From an uncultured Planctomycetaceae bacterium (GTDB lineage Bacteria > Planctomycetota > Planctomycetia > Pirellulales > Pirellulaceae), in contig CAIXSC010000301.1 in NCBI GenBank assembly GCA_903921945.1, positions 1 to 33,814 of the forward strand: a DNA stretch of 33,814 bases, read 5' to 3'. Position numbers and translations under genes: made by a program. The notes beneath the pieces are model-generated. The model saw nothing but the letters and a program-made list of their open reading frames with translations. It made no database searches and had not been told where the DNA came from. Positions 25,502 to 33,814 of this stretch are shown here, in pieces. How positions within the stretch are numbered: position 1 is the first letter of the stretch; every line of letters begins with the position of its first letter.

Positions 25502-27079
25502 ATGTCGGACGAACCCACTGCGAGCACGCCGTCGATAATTCCCGCGGTCGCCGCCTTGCATCCATCCAGTGATTCGCGTTCGCGGACCTGGATCGAGGTA
25601 CTGGATCGTTGGAGCGAGTGGGCTGGCGAGCGGATCAACCCGATCCTGGTCAAGGAGGCGCGGCAGGCGCTTAAAAGCCACCACTTCATCACGACTTTCA
25701 TGCTCTTGCTGATCGGTGCTTGGGCTTGGTCTCTCCTGGCGATTCTCATTGGGTTTTCGGAGATTACCTACAACGGTGGCGGCTCCAATCTGCTTTTGGG
25801 CTATCTCTGGATCCTCTTCGTCCCGTTGATGCTGATCGTCCCGTTTTCCGCCTTTCGGTCCTTGGCTGCGGAACGCGAGGACGGGACGTTTGAATTGATG
25901 GCGATCACCGCTCTGAATGCGCGGATGATCGTGACCGGTAAACTTGCCAGTGCCGTCCTACAGATTCTTCTGTATTCGTCGGCACTCGCCCCGGGCATTT
26001 CGTTTACCTACCTTTTACGCGGTGTCGACGTCCCGACAATCGCGTTTGTCTTCACTTACACGGTCATCTTGAGCATCCTCCTGGCGATCGCGGGATTATT
26101 GCTCGCGACACTGTCCAGAGCTCGGCATTGGCAAGTCTTGCTCTCCATCGTGTTGATCGCGGGACTCTTTTTCGCCATTTTTGTTTGGGGTGGCTTCGTC
26201 TCGCAACTCGTCTATGTCCAATTCAGGCTATTAGGACTTAACGTGGAAGATGAATGGGCCATCCATACGGCGTTCTTGACAGGCGCTGTGTCGTTTGGAG
26301 TGCTCATGATCCAAGCGGCCGCGTCACGTATCACTTTCGACAGCGACAATCGCTCCACACGTCAACGCGTGACGGTCGTCGTGCAATTCGCGATGTGGGT
26401 GGGTTGGATGGGATACGGTTTTTGGGCCATGAAAAGCACGGACATGCTGTACGCGATGCAAATCATCGCTTGCATGTACGGCGTTTTCATTGGGGGATGG
26501 TTGATTGGCGAGTCGCCGTCATTGTCGCCTCGGGTGCGCCGTGAACTGCCACGCTCGGTGTTTGGCCGTATCCTGTTCACGCTCTTTAACCCCGGGTCTG
26601 GGACGGGCTACCTTTACATCGCGGCGACGCTGTCCGCGGTGACGATGATTTGCGTTGGCCTCCACCTCGCAGGCCAAGCCCGGGGCGCGGCGGGCGGACA
26701 AGGCTTTGGCACATTCGCGCTCTTGATCCTGGGCTACGGACTCGGCTATCTCGGGATCGCGCGCCTTGTTTGGCTCCGGTTGCGGAAGAGTTGGCGAGTG
26801 CCGGGCGAACTTACCTGGTTGATCCTAACCCTTTTCGCCATCATGGGAATCGCGTTCCCGTTGACGATTGGAATCCTTGTCGATGGCAGCAACAATCTCA
26901 GCTACTCCCCGATACAGGCCTCGAACTGGGTTTGGACACTTGAACGAGCCGCTTCGCGAGATTTGCTGGCATCGGAACCCAGCGTGCCACTCATCGTACT
27001 CGCTGCCGCAGCGGCAGTGGCGATCGCGAACATCGCCGCCTCGACCAAAGAGGTAGCCATCGTCCTCGAAAGCGAGTAG
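25502..27079 (+). CDS. ABC-2-type transporter permease-like membrane protein
   Basis: INPILVKEARQALKSHHFITTFMLLLIGAWAWSLLAI and FRSLAAEREDGTFELMAITALNARMIVTGKLASAVLQILLYSSALAPGISFTYLLRGVD; many TM helices. Confidence 0.75.
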   Translation: MSDEPTASTPSIIPAVAALHPSSDSRSRTWIEVLDRWSEWAGERINPILVKEARQALKSHHFITTFMLLLIGAWAWSLLAILIGFSEITYNGGGSNLLLGYLWILFVPLMLIVPFSAFRSLAAEREDGTFELMAITALNARMIVTGKLASAVLQILLYSSALAPGISFTYLLRGVDVPTIAFVFTYTVILSILLAIAGLLLATLSRARHWQVLLSIVLIAGLFFAIFVWGGFVSQLVYVQFRLLGLNVEDEWAIHTAFLTGAVSFGVLMIQAAASRITFDSDNRSTRQRVTVVVQFAMWVGWMGYGFWAMKSTDMLYAMQIIACMYGVFIGGWLIGESPSLSPRVRRELPRSVFGRILFTLFNPGSGTGYLYIAATLSAVTMICVGLHLAGQARGAAGGQGFGTFALLILGYGLGYLGIARLVWLRLRKSWRVPGELTWLILTLFAIMGIAFPLTIGILVDGSNNLSYSPIQASNWVWTLERAASRDLLASEPSVPLIVLAAAAAVAIANIAASTKEVAIVLESE

Positions 27080-27090
27080 CGCGCCGCACT

Positions 27091-28104
27091 TCACGGCCCT
27101 TTCGCGGCAACCGCGCGGAACGCGTCGGAAAGCGGTTGATAGCTTTGCTTCGCGGCGGCCGCCGGGTCGTAGCCCGGCTTGCCGTGTATTTGTCCACTGA
27201 CTTCCACGACGACATCACCGGCGTAGCCCCGATCCCGCAGTTCGGCAAAGTATTCGCGGTAATCAATCGTGCCCTCGCCCGGCAGCAAGAATTGAAACTT
27301 GCCGGCGTCTCCCCGACTGTCTTTCACATGGATGAACGCGGTGAACGGAAGCAGTTTGTCGAGGCACGCGCCAAGCGGCAACCCTCGCAGTTGAAAGTGG
27401 CTGAAATCGAAGGCGGCGCGAATCCAGGGACTACCGACACGTTCGATCAACCACGCGGCGTCCACCGGCACGTGCAACGCGCCACCCACATGCGGCTTGA
27501 CGGCGATGGTCACCCGCTCCTTCTCCGCCACGCCGGCCCAATCGAGCAACCGCTCCGCCATGGCGTTCCGCCGCTCGTTCCATTGATCGGGCCGGCCACC
27601 GAGAATCGTCTCGATCACCGGCGGCGCAGTCGCGGCCCCAGCAAGCGCCCGCGCGATCCGCGCGGCCGCACGCAAGCGTTCGAGATTCGCCTCGTGATTG
27701 GCCGCATCCGTGACGAGTTCAAGGTTTTCCATGATCGCGGACAGCCGCAACTTGGCATTGACGAGCGTCTCCCGGAATGCCTGCTGCTTGACCGCGTCGA
27801 AACGGGCCGAATCCGCCAGCCATCCGGCCATCACCGGCAGCTCCACGCAGTCGTAGCCGATGCGCGCGCACAGCGCCACAGCATCGGCCAGCGGCACGCC
27901 TTTCATGCCGTAAAGACTAAACCCCAATCCGAATCGTGATCGACGGTGGCCTGCTTTCGCAAGTTGCGGCTTAGTTGCCACCTGCTCGGCGGCAACCTGC
28001 TCGGCGGCCGGCAGTGGGGCGACGTTGGACCTGGCAGCCGACCCATGGGCCAAGGCGGACGCCAAACCCGTGGTCGCGGAGATCAGGAACTCGCGCCTTC
28101 GCAT
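27091..28104 (-). CDS. Sugar phosphate isomerase/epimerase-like TIM-barrel protein with Tat-like signal
   Basis: MRRREFLISATTGLASALAHG signal; LADAVALCARIGYDCVELPVMAGW; AAFDFSHFQLRG; FIHVKDSRGDAGKFQFLLPGEGTIDYREYFAELRDRGYAGDVVVEVSGQ. Confidence 0.88.
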   Translation of the reverse strand: MRRREFLISATTGLASALAHGSAARSNVAPLPAAEQVAAEQVATKPQLAKAGHRRSRFGLGFSLYGMKGVPLADAVALCARIGYDCVELPVMAGWLADSARFDAVKQQAFRETLVNAKLRLSAIMENLELVTDAANHEANLERLRAAARIARALAGAATAPPVIETILGGRPDQWNERRNAMAERLLDWAGVAEKERVTIAVKPHVGGALHVPVDAAWLIERVGSPWIRAAFDFSHFQLRGLPLGACLDKLLPFTAFIHVKDSRGDAGKFQFLLPGEGTIDYREYFAELRDRGYAGDVVVEVSGQIHGKPGYDPAAAAKQSYQPLSDAFRAVAAKGP

Positions 28105-28264
28105 GCCATTGCTCCATTCCTCAATCGGGAATACCTCGATTCATGCCACCCAAATCGGAGCGGACACTAGCCAGCCGATTCATGCCCCATGGGTGCCAGC
28201 CCGCAGGCTCATGGCATGCGGGGTCGGATACCAACACGCCATGAAGAGTGGATTCCGTTCGTCC

Positions 28265-31200
28265 TTAGCCTTGAATGATGACTCGATTCGCCGCCGGCTT
28301 GACTTTCACCGCCACCAAGCGAACCCGCTTGCCGCTCGGTTGCACTGTCAGAATGTCGCCGCCGACCGGCCAAGTCCAGGTGGCATAGGCTGCCGGCGAG
28401 TAACCAGCGAACACCAGCGTGTCGTCAAAATAATCCTGCACGAGATCCAGTTGCGCAAGGTCGGCTGTTGACTGTTCGAACCGGAAGATATCCGCGCCGA
28501 CGCCGCCCGTGAGCGTATCGGCGCCGTTACCACCGACTATCGTATCGTTGCCATCGTGGCCCAGGATGACATCGGCCCCTTCGCCGCCGCTCAGGAAGTC
28601 ATTGCCACCGTATCCGAACAACGAATCATCGCCATTGCCGCCATAAATGCTGTCGTTTCCGCGGGTTCCGCGGATGATGTCGTTCCCGTCGCCGCCATCA
28701 ATCCCCAGCACATTGAATAGAGTGACAGTGGTCGAAGGCGCTTCGGTCTGAGCCAGGCGGAAGTCGAGCAAGTTGTTGTTTGCAGTGCCCCGAATCCACG
28801 CTCCGCCGCCGTAGATCGCTTCGATCAGCGATTCCGTCGCGACAAATCGCTCGAATTGCAAGTCGGCGTACGGAGTGGAAAGATTGTCCACGTAATTCGT
28901 GATACGATCCGCCCCCGCACCGCCGGAGATGGAATCGTTCAGCGCCTCGGCGCCCCGGATGCGGAAATTATCATTACCGCCGCCACCGATCATGGTGTCC
29001 ACATCGGCACCGCCATCGAGGACATCGTCGCCATCGCCACCTTCCAATCGGTCAGCCCCGACGGCGCCAACGAGCATATCATTGCCAGCAGCGCCCAGAA
29101 GAGTGTCGTTTCCGTCTCCACCCTCCAGTGTGTCGTTGCCCAAACCGCCATCGATCGCGTCGACGCCAACCTCGCCGCGAAGTAGATCGTTGCCTCCGTA
29201 ACCGAAGATCGAGTCGTCGCCATCGCCGCCGAGAATGGTATCGGCGTTGCCCGTTCCATAAACCTTGTCGTTACCTGCACCGACCTCAATCGCGGTCACT
29301 TCCGTCAGTGTCACAAAGGAAGCCGCGCTCGCGACCAATCGGAAGTCCAGTTCATCCGCGCCGGTCGTCCCGACAATCTTCCTCTTGCCGCCAGCCAAGC
29401 TCTCAATGCTGCTCGTCAGGCCGCGGAAGACCGAAAGCGTGAGGTCGCCGGTCCCGACATTCACAATCCGGTCACTGCCGGCACCGCCATTCCAAGAATC
29501 GGTCGCGCCCTCGGTGCCCTGAACACGGAAGATATCATTGCCCGCCCCGCCCCGCAGGTCATCGACCCCTATGCCGCCATTGAGGATGTCATCGCCGTCG
29601 CCGCCGTCTAACAGGTCCAGGCCGCTATTGCCGAATACCAAGTCATTTCCGGTTTCGCCGTAGATCCTATCGTCACCGTCGCCGCCAACCAGCGTGTCGG
29701 CATCGGCACCGCCGTAAATCAAATCGTTGCCGGCCCCGCCGTCGATCGAGTCGGCGAGTCCCGCGCCGTAGAGCTCGTCAGCGCCATCTCCACCAAGGAT
29801 GGTGTCAATGAGATTCGCGCCGTACACCACGTCGTTGTCACCAAACGTCTCGATGCCCAATACGCCAAACGTCGTGAGGAACGGTTTCGCCTTCGTGCCG
29901 TACCGGAAGTCGATGCGGTTGGGACCGCTGTTGCCACGCACCCAAACCTTGCCCGCGTCAATTTCTTCCAAGCCGTTGTCCATCCCCAGGAAGTTATTGA
30001 AATAGAGGTTCAGGTCGGACGGATCATCCTTGACGTTGATCAGCCGATCCTGGCCCACACCGGCCTGGATCGAGTCGAATTCCGAATCGCGGTTACGGGT
30101 CCGATACACATCGTTGCCCGCGCCGCCCAAGATCGTGTCGCCAATCGGCAACGCTCCCGTCGTGTCGTCCGCACCACCATCGAGCGTGTCATCGCCGTCA
30201 CCAGCTTCGATGCGATCGGCGCCGCCCTGGCCGAACAGCGAATCGTTCCCCGCGAGGCCCACCAATGTGTCACCGCCATCGCCGCCGTACATCGTGTCGC
30301 CATCCTCGCCGCCATTGATCACGTCATTGCCGGCATTGCCGTAAACGACATCATTTCCCTTGTAAGAGAAAATCACGTCACTCCCCGAGTTGCCCACGAT
30401 GGTGTCCGCCGCGTCCGTGCCATAAATGAAATCATCGCCCGCGCAGCCATCGATTTGCGGGACGCCGTTAATCGCGACGAAAGAGTTCGCCAATGTGTTG
30501 CGACGGAAGTCGAGCGTGTTCGCTGAATTGTTGCCAGTGACGCGGGCCCCGTTGCCGAACACGTATTCAATACCATTGGTCTTGCCGTCGAATCCGTTAA
30601 GCACCAAGTCCGAGGGCGTGCCATCCAAGTCGATGCTTGTCAACCGATCCAAACCGAGGCCACCTTGGATCACGTCAAATTCGGATTCCTTAGCCTGGGT
30701 CTTGATCTCGTCATTGCCCACTTCGCCGTCCAAGTAGTCGGCCAAACCCGCCATACCGCCGTCGGTGCCGCCATTGAGAACGTCGTCGCCATCTCCGCCG
30801 AGCAGCGAGTCGATGCCGGCTCCACCCAAGAGTTCGTCGTTGCCTGCCACCCCTGACAGTCGGTCGTTGCCCTCGCCACCCAACATCCGGTCCGAGTCAT
30901 CTCCGCCCAGCAGTTGGTCGTTGCCGACACCGCCCTCCATCAAATCCGCCCCATGGCCGCCCTCAAGCGTGTCGTCGCCCACCCCGCCCAACAGCCAGTC
31001 AGCGGCCGCTTCGCCATACAATCGGTCGTTGCCGCTTCCACCAACCAGCGTGTCGGTCAAATCGCCACCATAAAGGATGTCGTTGCCCGTGCCGCCAAAC
31101 AGGTAGTCGCTCCCCTGCAAGCCAGTAACAACATCATTGCCATCCATGCCAAAGATCAAATCGGCCGCATCCGTTCCTGTGAAGGAATCATCGCCGGTGG

Positions 31201-33814
31201 TTCCAACAACGATCTGGTCGATCGTTTTCAAGCTCAGGAACAATGACGTGATGTCAATGATTTCGCCATCGTCGTAAACGGCGATTCTCGCGGACTCGAA
31301 ACCTTCCGCGGTGAAATTGCCAAACTGCGTCGCGGAGGTGACAGCGAGCGGATTGGTTGGATTCGACAGATAACTCTGGATCGAAGCGAGCGTCGCGTTG
31401 TCAAGGACGCCCAGAATCTCGGCTCCCATCGTGATCAGGACACTATCGGCGGTGCCGGCGCCTCCGGAGTAAGCAACTGGCGTGCCTTCGTTGTCAAATG
31501 ACACAGTCACGGCATCGCTGCCTCCAGCCGCCGCCACGGTCGGAGTGTTTCGTACCAGCGTGAAACCAAGATGGAACGGCGTGTTCGTGTCGGCCCCGGC
31601 CAATCCAAAGCCGCCACCGTCATACTCGTCGATGCTATTGCTGAAATCGGTCGACGACAGATTGAATCCATTCAGTGTCACGATCTCCGAGCCAACATTG
31701 ACCATCACGTCGTAATCCGTGGCGTCCAACGTGGCCCCGATGCCGCCCACCATCGTATCGCTCTGAGCTTCCGTTCCGGCCACTTGGATCATGTCGCCGT
31801 TGGCGCCGCCGTCGATCGTGTCAACGCCCGCTTTCCCGTTGAGCGTATCCGCGCCGGCGAAACCGTTGATCGAGTTTGGAGCGGCATCGCCGACAAGGAA
31901 GTCGTCTCCGGAACCGCCGAGCAAGTTTTCGATGCTGCTACCCAAATCGCCAACCACGATCGACGCCGCCACGCCGCCCGTGATCGCCGTCGCTGTGCCA
32001 GCCGTCAAATCGACAGAGACGGCGGTTGTCCAATCACGGTAATCCAGTGTGTCCGGCACGCTGCCGTGGGTTCCACCGCCCAGCGACCCGGTGAGCGAGA
32101 ATGTCATCGCCACATCGAACCAGTCTTGGGCGGAACCGCCACGAATGTTCTCCACGGCGCTAAAGTCCAGGTCGTAAACCGGCGTGACGCCCGGCGGCAG
32201 TGAGTCGCCGCAGATGCAAATCGGATCGGCAAGGACCGAGACACCATCCGTTACCTTGCCGGCATCGGAGCCTGTCAAGGCCCACGTGGTATTCCGATCG
32301 GCGCCATACAGGAAATCAGCGGCCTGCCCTGATCCCATGAGGACATCGACATTCTGGAATGACGCGCCCGTTGTCCAGTCGCTCTCGTAACCCTGATATC
32401 CGTCGGTCGGCCCCACAGCCGTCAAGTAGATGTTTCGGCTCGATTGATAAGCGGTGAAGTCCAGCGTGTCATTACCCGCGTTGCCATTGATAACGCTCGA
32501 AGCGCCCCGGAAAACGGCCGCGTCGCTGAAGACGAACTGGTCATCGCCGGCACCGCCCAGCAACACCGTTGTTGTGGGCTTGGTGGCCGCGGTGCTGGTG
32601 AGCACGTTGAACACATCGGCGCCAGCATTGCCTGATATCGTGACCGAGTCGAGTTCATCACTGAGTCCATCAAAGCTTACGTCGATCGTGTCGCCCGCGG
32701 TGCCGAGATCGAGCGTCAGAATCTCGATCTGCGAGAAGCTAATGTCGACACCCGCTCCCGCGTCAAACAGGCCGTCGATGTCGGTGACCGTCGCGTCGAC
32801 TTCCACGATTTCGCCATTCACAACCCGCGTGGCCGTGGCAATCCGCGTTAGGAGGGACACAGTGTCAGCTGAACTGTCGCCGAAGTCACGGATGACGAGC
32901 CTATCTTGGCCGCCCGGTTCGTCGCTGCCGTCCACCAATTCATCCAGACCCTGAGGCGAAACCAACACTTGCCCCAAAATCAATGACGTGGTGTCATCAC
33001 TGGACGATATCGTGTTGTTGTCGTCATAGATGCGGAATTCGTCGTTGCCAGCCCCGCCTAGCATATTGACGGTGATCTCCGCGGGCAGGCTTTCGACGGC
33101 CAGAATATCATTCGACACGTCATTGCCAATCGTTCCATCCGGTTGCGGAGAGACGAACAAAGCTTGGCCAACACTCGGCAGATCATCCGCGTCCAACGTG
33201 ATCCAGATCAAGGCAGCGCCTGGTCCGTCTGTTCCATCGCCATCCGAGGAATCCGCGCTTTCCAGCGTGATCTTCTCAGCGCCGGAGCCGCCCAACACAT
33301 AGGCTAACTCGAATCCGCCAAATTCCTGATTGAGGAAGCCCCCATCCCCTTCGACACGGTTGTAGCCGTCGGTCGCCGTGCCCACGTCCTTGAAATCCAG
33401 AATGGTCGTACCCGGGTTCGAGAACGCCTCGACAAAAATCGCTCCATTGCCGCCATTCCAACGCAAAGTGCGTTGCGTGCCAAGATTCGCAAATGACACC
33501 AGTCCATCGGCGGAAGTTGGCGGCGTGTCGCTGGTAATCAGGTCGTAAGTCCTAACGACCAAGTTGCCGAGTGTCGCTGTGCCCGTAGCGAACACAAGGT
33601 GCGCCTCTTCCAGCGTCACCTCGATCTCGTCGTTGTCCAACGCGTAATTGCCGCCGTCAAAATGGATGGTTACATCCTGGTCCGACCATCCCAAGCCCGA
33701 GTCCGAAGTCAGGCCGCCCAATTCGAGTAGCGTGATCGACGGAGCGAGCAACTGGGAACCCGCGGAAACACCGCCGCCGATGGCACTATTGTCAATCGCC
33801 GGCGTAGCAGCCGA
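28265..33814 (-). CDS. Giant RTX-type (hemolysin-type Ca2+-binding repeat) protein, partial at 5' end (continues beyond window)
   Basis: Many GGxGxDxLx-type nonapeptides (GGDGDDSIFGYGGNDLLRGEVGVDAIDGGLGNDTLEGGDGNDTL). Frame stays open from 33751 to 33814 (SAATPAIDNSAIGGGVSAGSQLLAPS...), so the real start lies outside the window. Confidence 0.93.
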   Translation of the reverse strand, partial: SAATPAIDNSAIGGGVSAGSQLLAPSITLLELGGLTSDSGLGWSDQDVTIHFDGGNYALDNDEIEVTLEEAHLVFATGTATLGNLVVRTYDLITSDTPPTSADGLVSFANLGTQRTLRWNGGNGAIFVEAFSNPGTTILDFKDVGTATDGYNRVEGDGGFLNQEFGGFELAYVLGGSGAEKITLESADSSDGDGTDGPGAALIWITLDADDLPSVGQALFVSPQPDGTIGNDVSNDILAVESLPAEITVNMLGGAGNDEFRIYDDNNTISSSDDTTSLILGQVLVSPQGLDELVDGSDEPGGQDRLVIRDFGDSSADTVSLLTRIATATRVVNGEIVEVDATVTDIDGLFDAGAGVDISFSQIEILTLDLGTAGDTIDVSFDGLSDELDSVTISGNAGADVFNVLTSTAATKPTTTVLLGGAGDDQFVFSDAAVFRGASSVINGNAGNDTLDFTAYQSSRNIYLTAVGPTDGYQGYESDWTTGASFQNVDVLMGSGQAADFLYGADRNTTWALTGSDAGKVTDGVSVLADPICICGDSLPPGVTPVYDLDFSAVENIRGGSAQDWFDVAMTFSLTGSLGGGTHGSVPDTLDYRDWTTAVSVDLTAGTATAITGGVAASIVVGDLGSSIENLLGGSGDDFLVGDAAPNSINGFAGADTLNGKAGVDTIDGGANGDMIQVAGTEAQSDTMVGGIGATLDATDYDVMVNVGSEIVTLNGFNLSSTDFSNSIDEYDGGGFGLAGADTNTPFHLGFTLVRNTPTVAAAGGSDAVTVSFDNEGTPVAYSGGAGTADSVLITMGAEILGVLDNATLASIQSYLSNPTNPLAVTSATQFGNFTAEGFESARIAVYDDGEIIDITSLFLSLKTIDQIVVGTTGDDSFTGTDAADLIFGMDGNDVVTGLQGSDYLFGGTGNDILYGGDLTDTLVGGSGNDRLYGEAAADWLLGGVGDDTLEGGHGADLMEGGVGNDQLLGGDDSDRMLGGEGNDRLSGVAGNDELLGGAGIDSLLGGDGDDVLNGGTDGGMAGLADYLDGEVGNDEIKTQAKESEFDVIQGGLGLDRLTSIDLDGTPSDLVLNGFDGKTNGIEYVFGNGARVTGNNSANTLDFRRNTLANSFVAINGVPQIDGCAGDDFIYGTDAADTIVGNSGSDVIFSYKGNDVVYGNAGNDVINGGEDGDTMYGGDGGDTLVGLAGNDSLFGQGGADRIEAGDGDDTLDGGADDTTGALPIGDTILGGAGNDVYRTRNRDSEFDSIQAGVGQDRLINVKDDPSDLNLYFNNFLGMDNGLEEIDAGKVWVRGNSGPNRIDFRYGTKAKPFLTTFGVLGIETFGDNDVVYGANLIDTILGGDGADELYGAGLADSIDGGAGNDLIYGGADADTLVGGDGDDRIYGETGNDLVFGNSGLDLLDGGDGDDILNGGIGVDDLRGGAGNDIFRVQGTEGATDSWNGGAGSDRIVNVGTGDLTLSVFRGLTSSIESLAGGKRKIVGTTGADELDFRLVASAASFVTLTEVTAIEVGAGNDKVYGTGNADTILGGDGDDSIFGYGGNDLLRGEVGVDAIDGGLGNDTLEGGDGNDTLLGAAGNDMLVGAVGADRLEGGDGDDVLDGGADVDTMIGGGGNDNFRIRGAEALNDSISGGAGADRITNYVDNLSTPYADLQFERFVATESLIEAIYGGGAWIRGTANNNLLDFRLAQTEAPSTTVTLFNVLGIDGGDGNDIIRGTRGNDSIYGGNGDDSLFGYGGNDFLSGGEGADVILGHDGNDTIVGGNGADTLTGGVGADIFRFEQSTADLAQLDLVQDYFDDTLVFAGYSPAAYATWTWPVGGDILTVQPSGKRVRLVAVKVKPAANRVIIQG

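Noticed and set aside
31571-32203. Plus-strand ORFs across the RTX gene (e.g. 28856-29185, 30040-30344, 31571-32203)
   Set aside because: Complement of RTX repeat codons; repetitive S/P-rich or R-rich translation is a by-product of the sense repeats.
28265-33814. RTX repeats interpreted as a DNA-level satellite or assembly artefact
   Set aside because: Units vary at nucleotide level while conserving Gly/Asp codons, and the frame is open throughout, so this is a genuine repeat protein.
1-33814. tRNA, rRNA, transposase/integrase or IS-type terminal repeats
   Set aside because: None recognised on either strand; no evidence of a mobile element in the window.

Overview
The window looks like a GC-rich planctomycete chromosomal segment. 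The lineage is inferred from the PSD1-type DUF1549/DUF1553 + DUF1501 pair and overall gene content; no search was run. I call about 22 protein-coding genes and no rRNA, tRNA or CRISPR. In order: ndk, secreted alpha/beta hydrolase, a 76-aa unknown ORF, CinA-like protein, ECF sigma factor (-), a ~970-bp non-coding divergent gap, queG, response regulator + histidine kinase, three tandem metallophosphoesterases, yidC, mnmE, cytochrome-c/DUF1549/DUF1553 protein, DUF1501 protein, SpoU/TrmH methyltransferase, CitG-like protein, SH3-like/LRR protein, APC permease, ABC-2-type permease, sugar-phosphate isomerase-like protein (-), and a very large RTX-type repeat protein (-) that runs off the right edge. 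The most noteworthy observations are: (1) a ~190-aa higher-order repeat in the RTX protein, with a non-RTX 'DFR' module between RTX blocks; (2) short tandem DNA repeats (12/15/18-bp in coding regions, 12/16-bp in non-coding regions) inserted into linkers of otherwise conserved housekeeping genes (yidC, mnmE, queG, hydrolase); (3) a metallophosphoesterase triplet whose middle copy has GNAE in place of the catalytic GNHD motif; (4) a PDZ-like domain inside YidC; (5) a CinA-like protein with a degraded amidase active site; (6) the large sigma/queG intergenic region with dyad symmetries. I found no obviously new multi-gene defence-like or mobile system.
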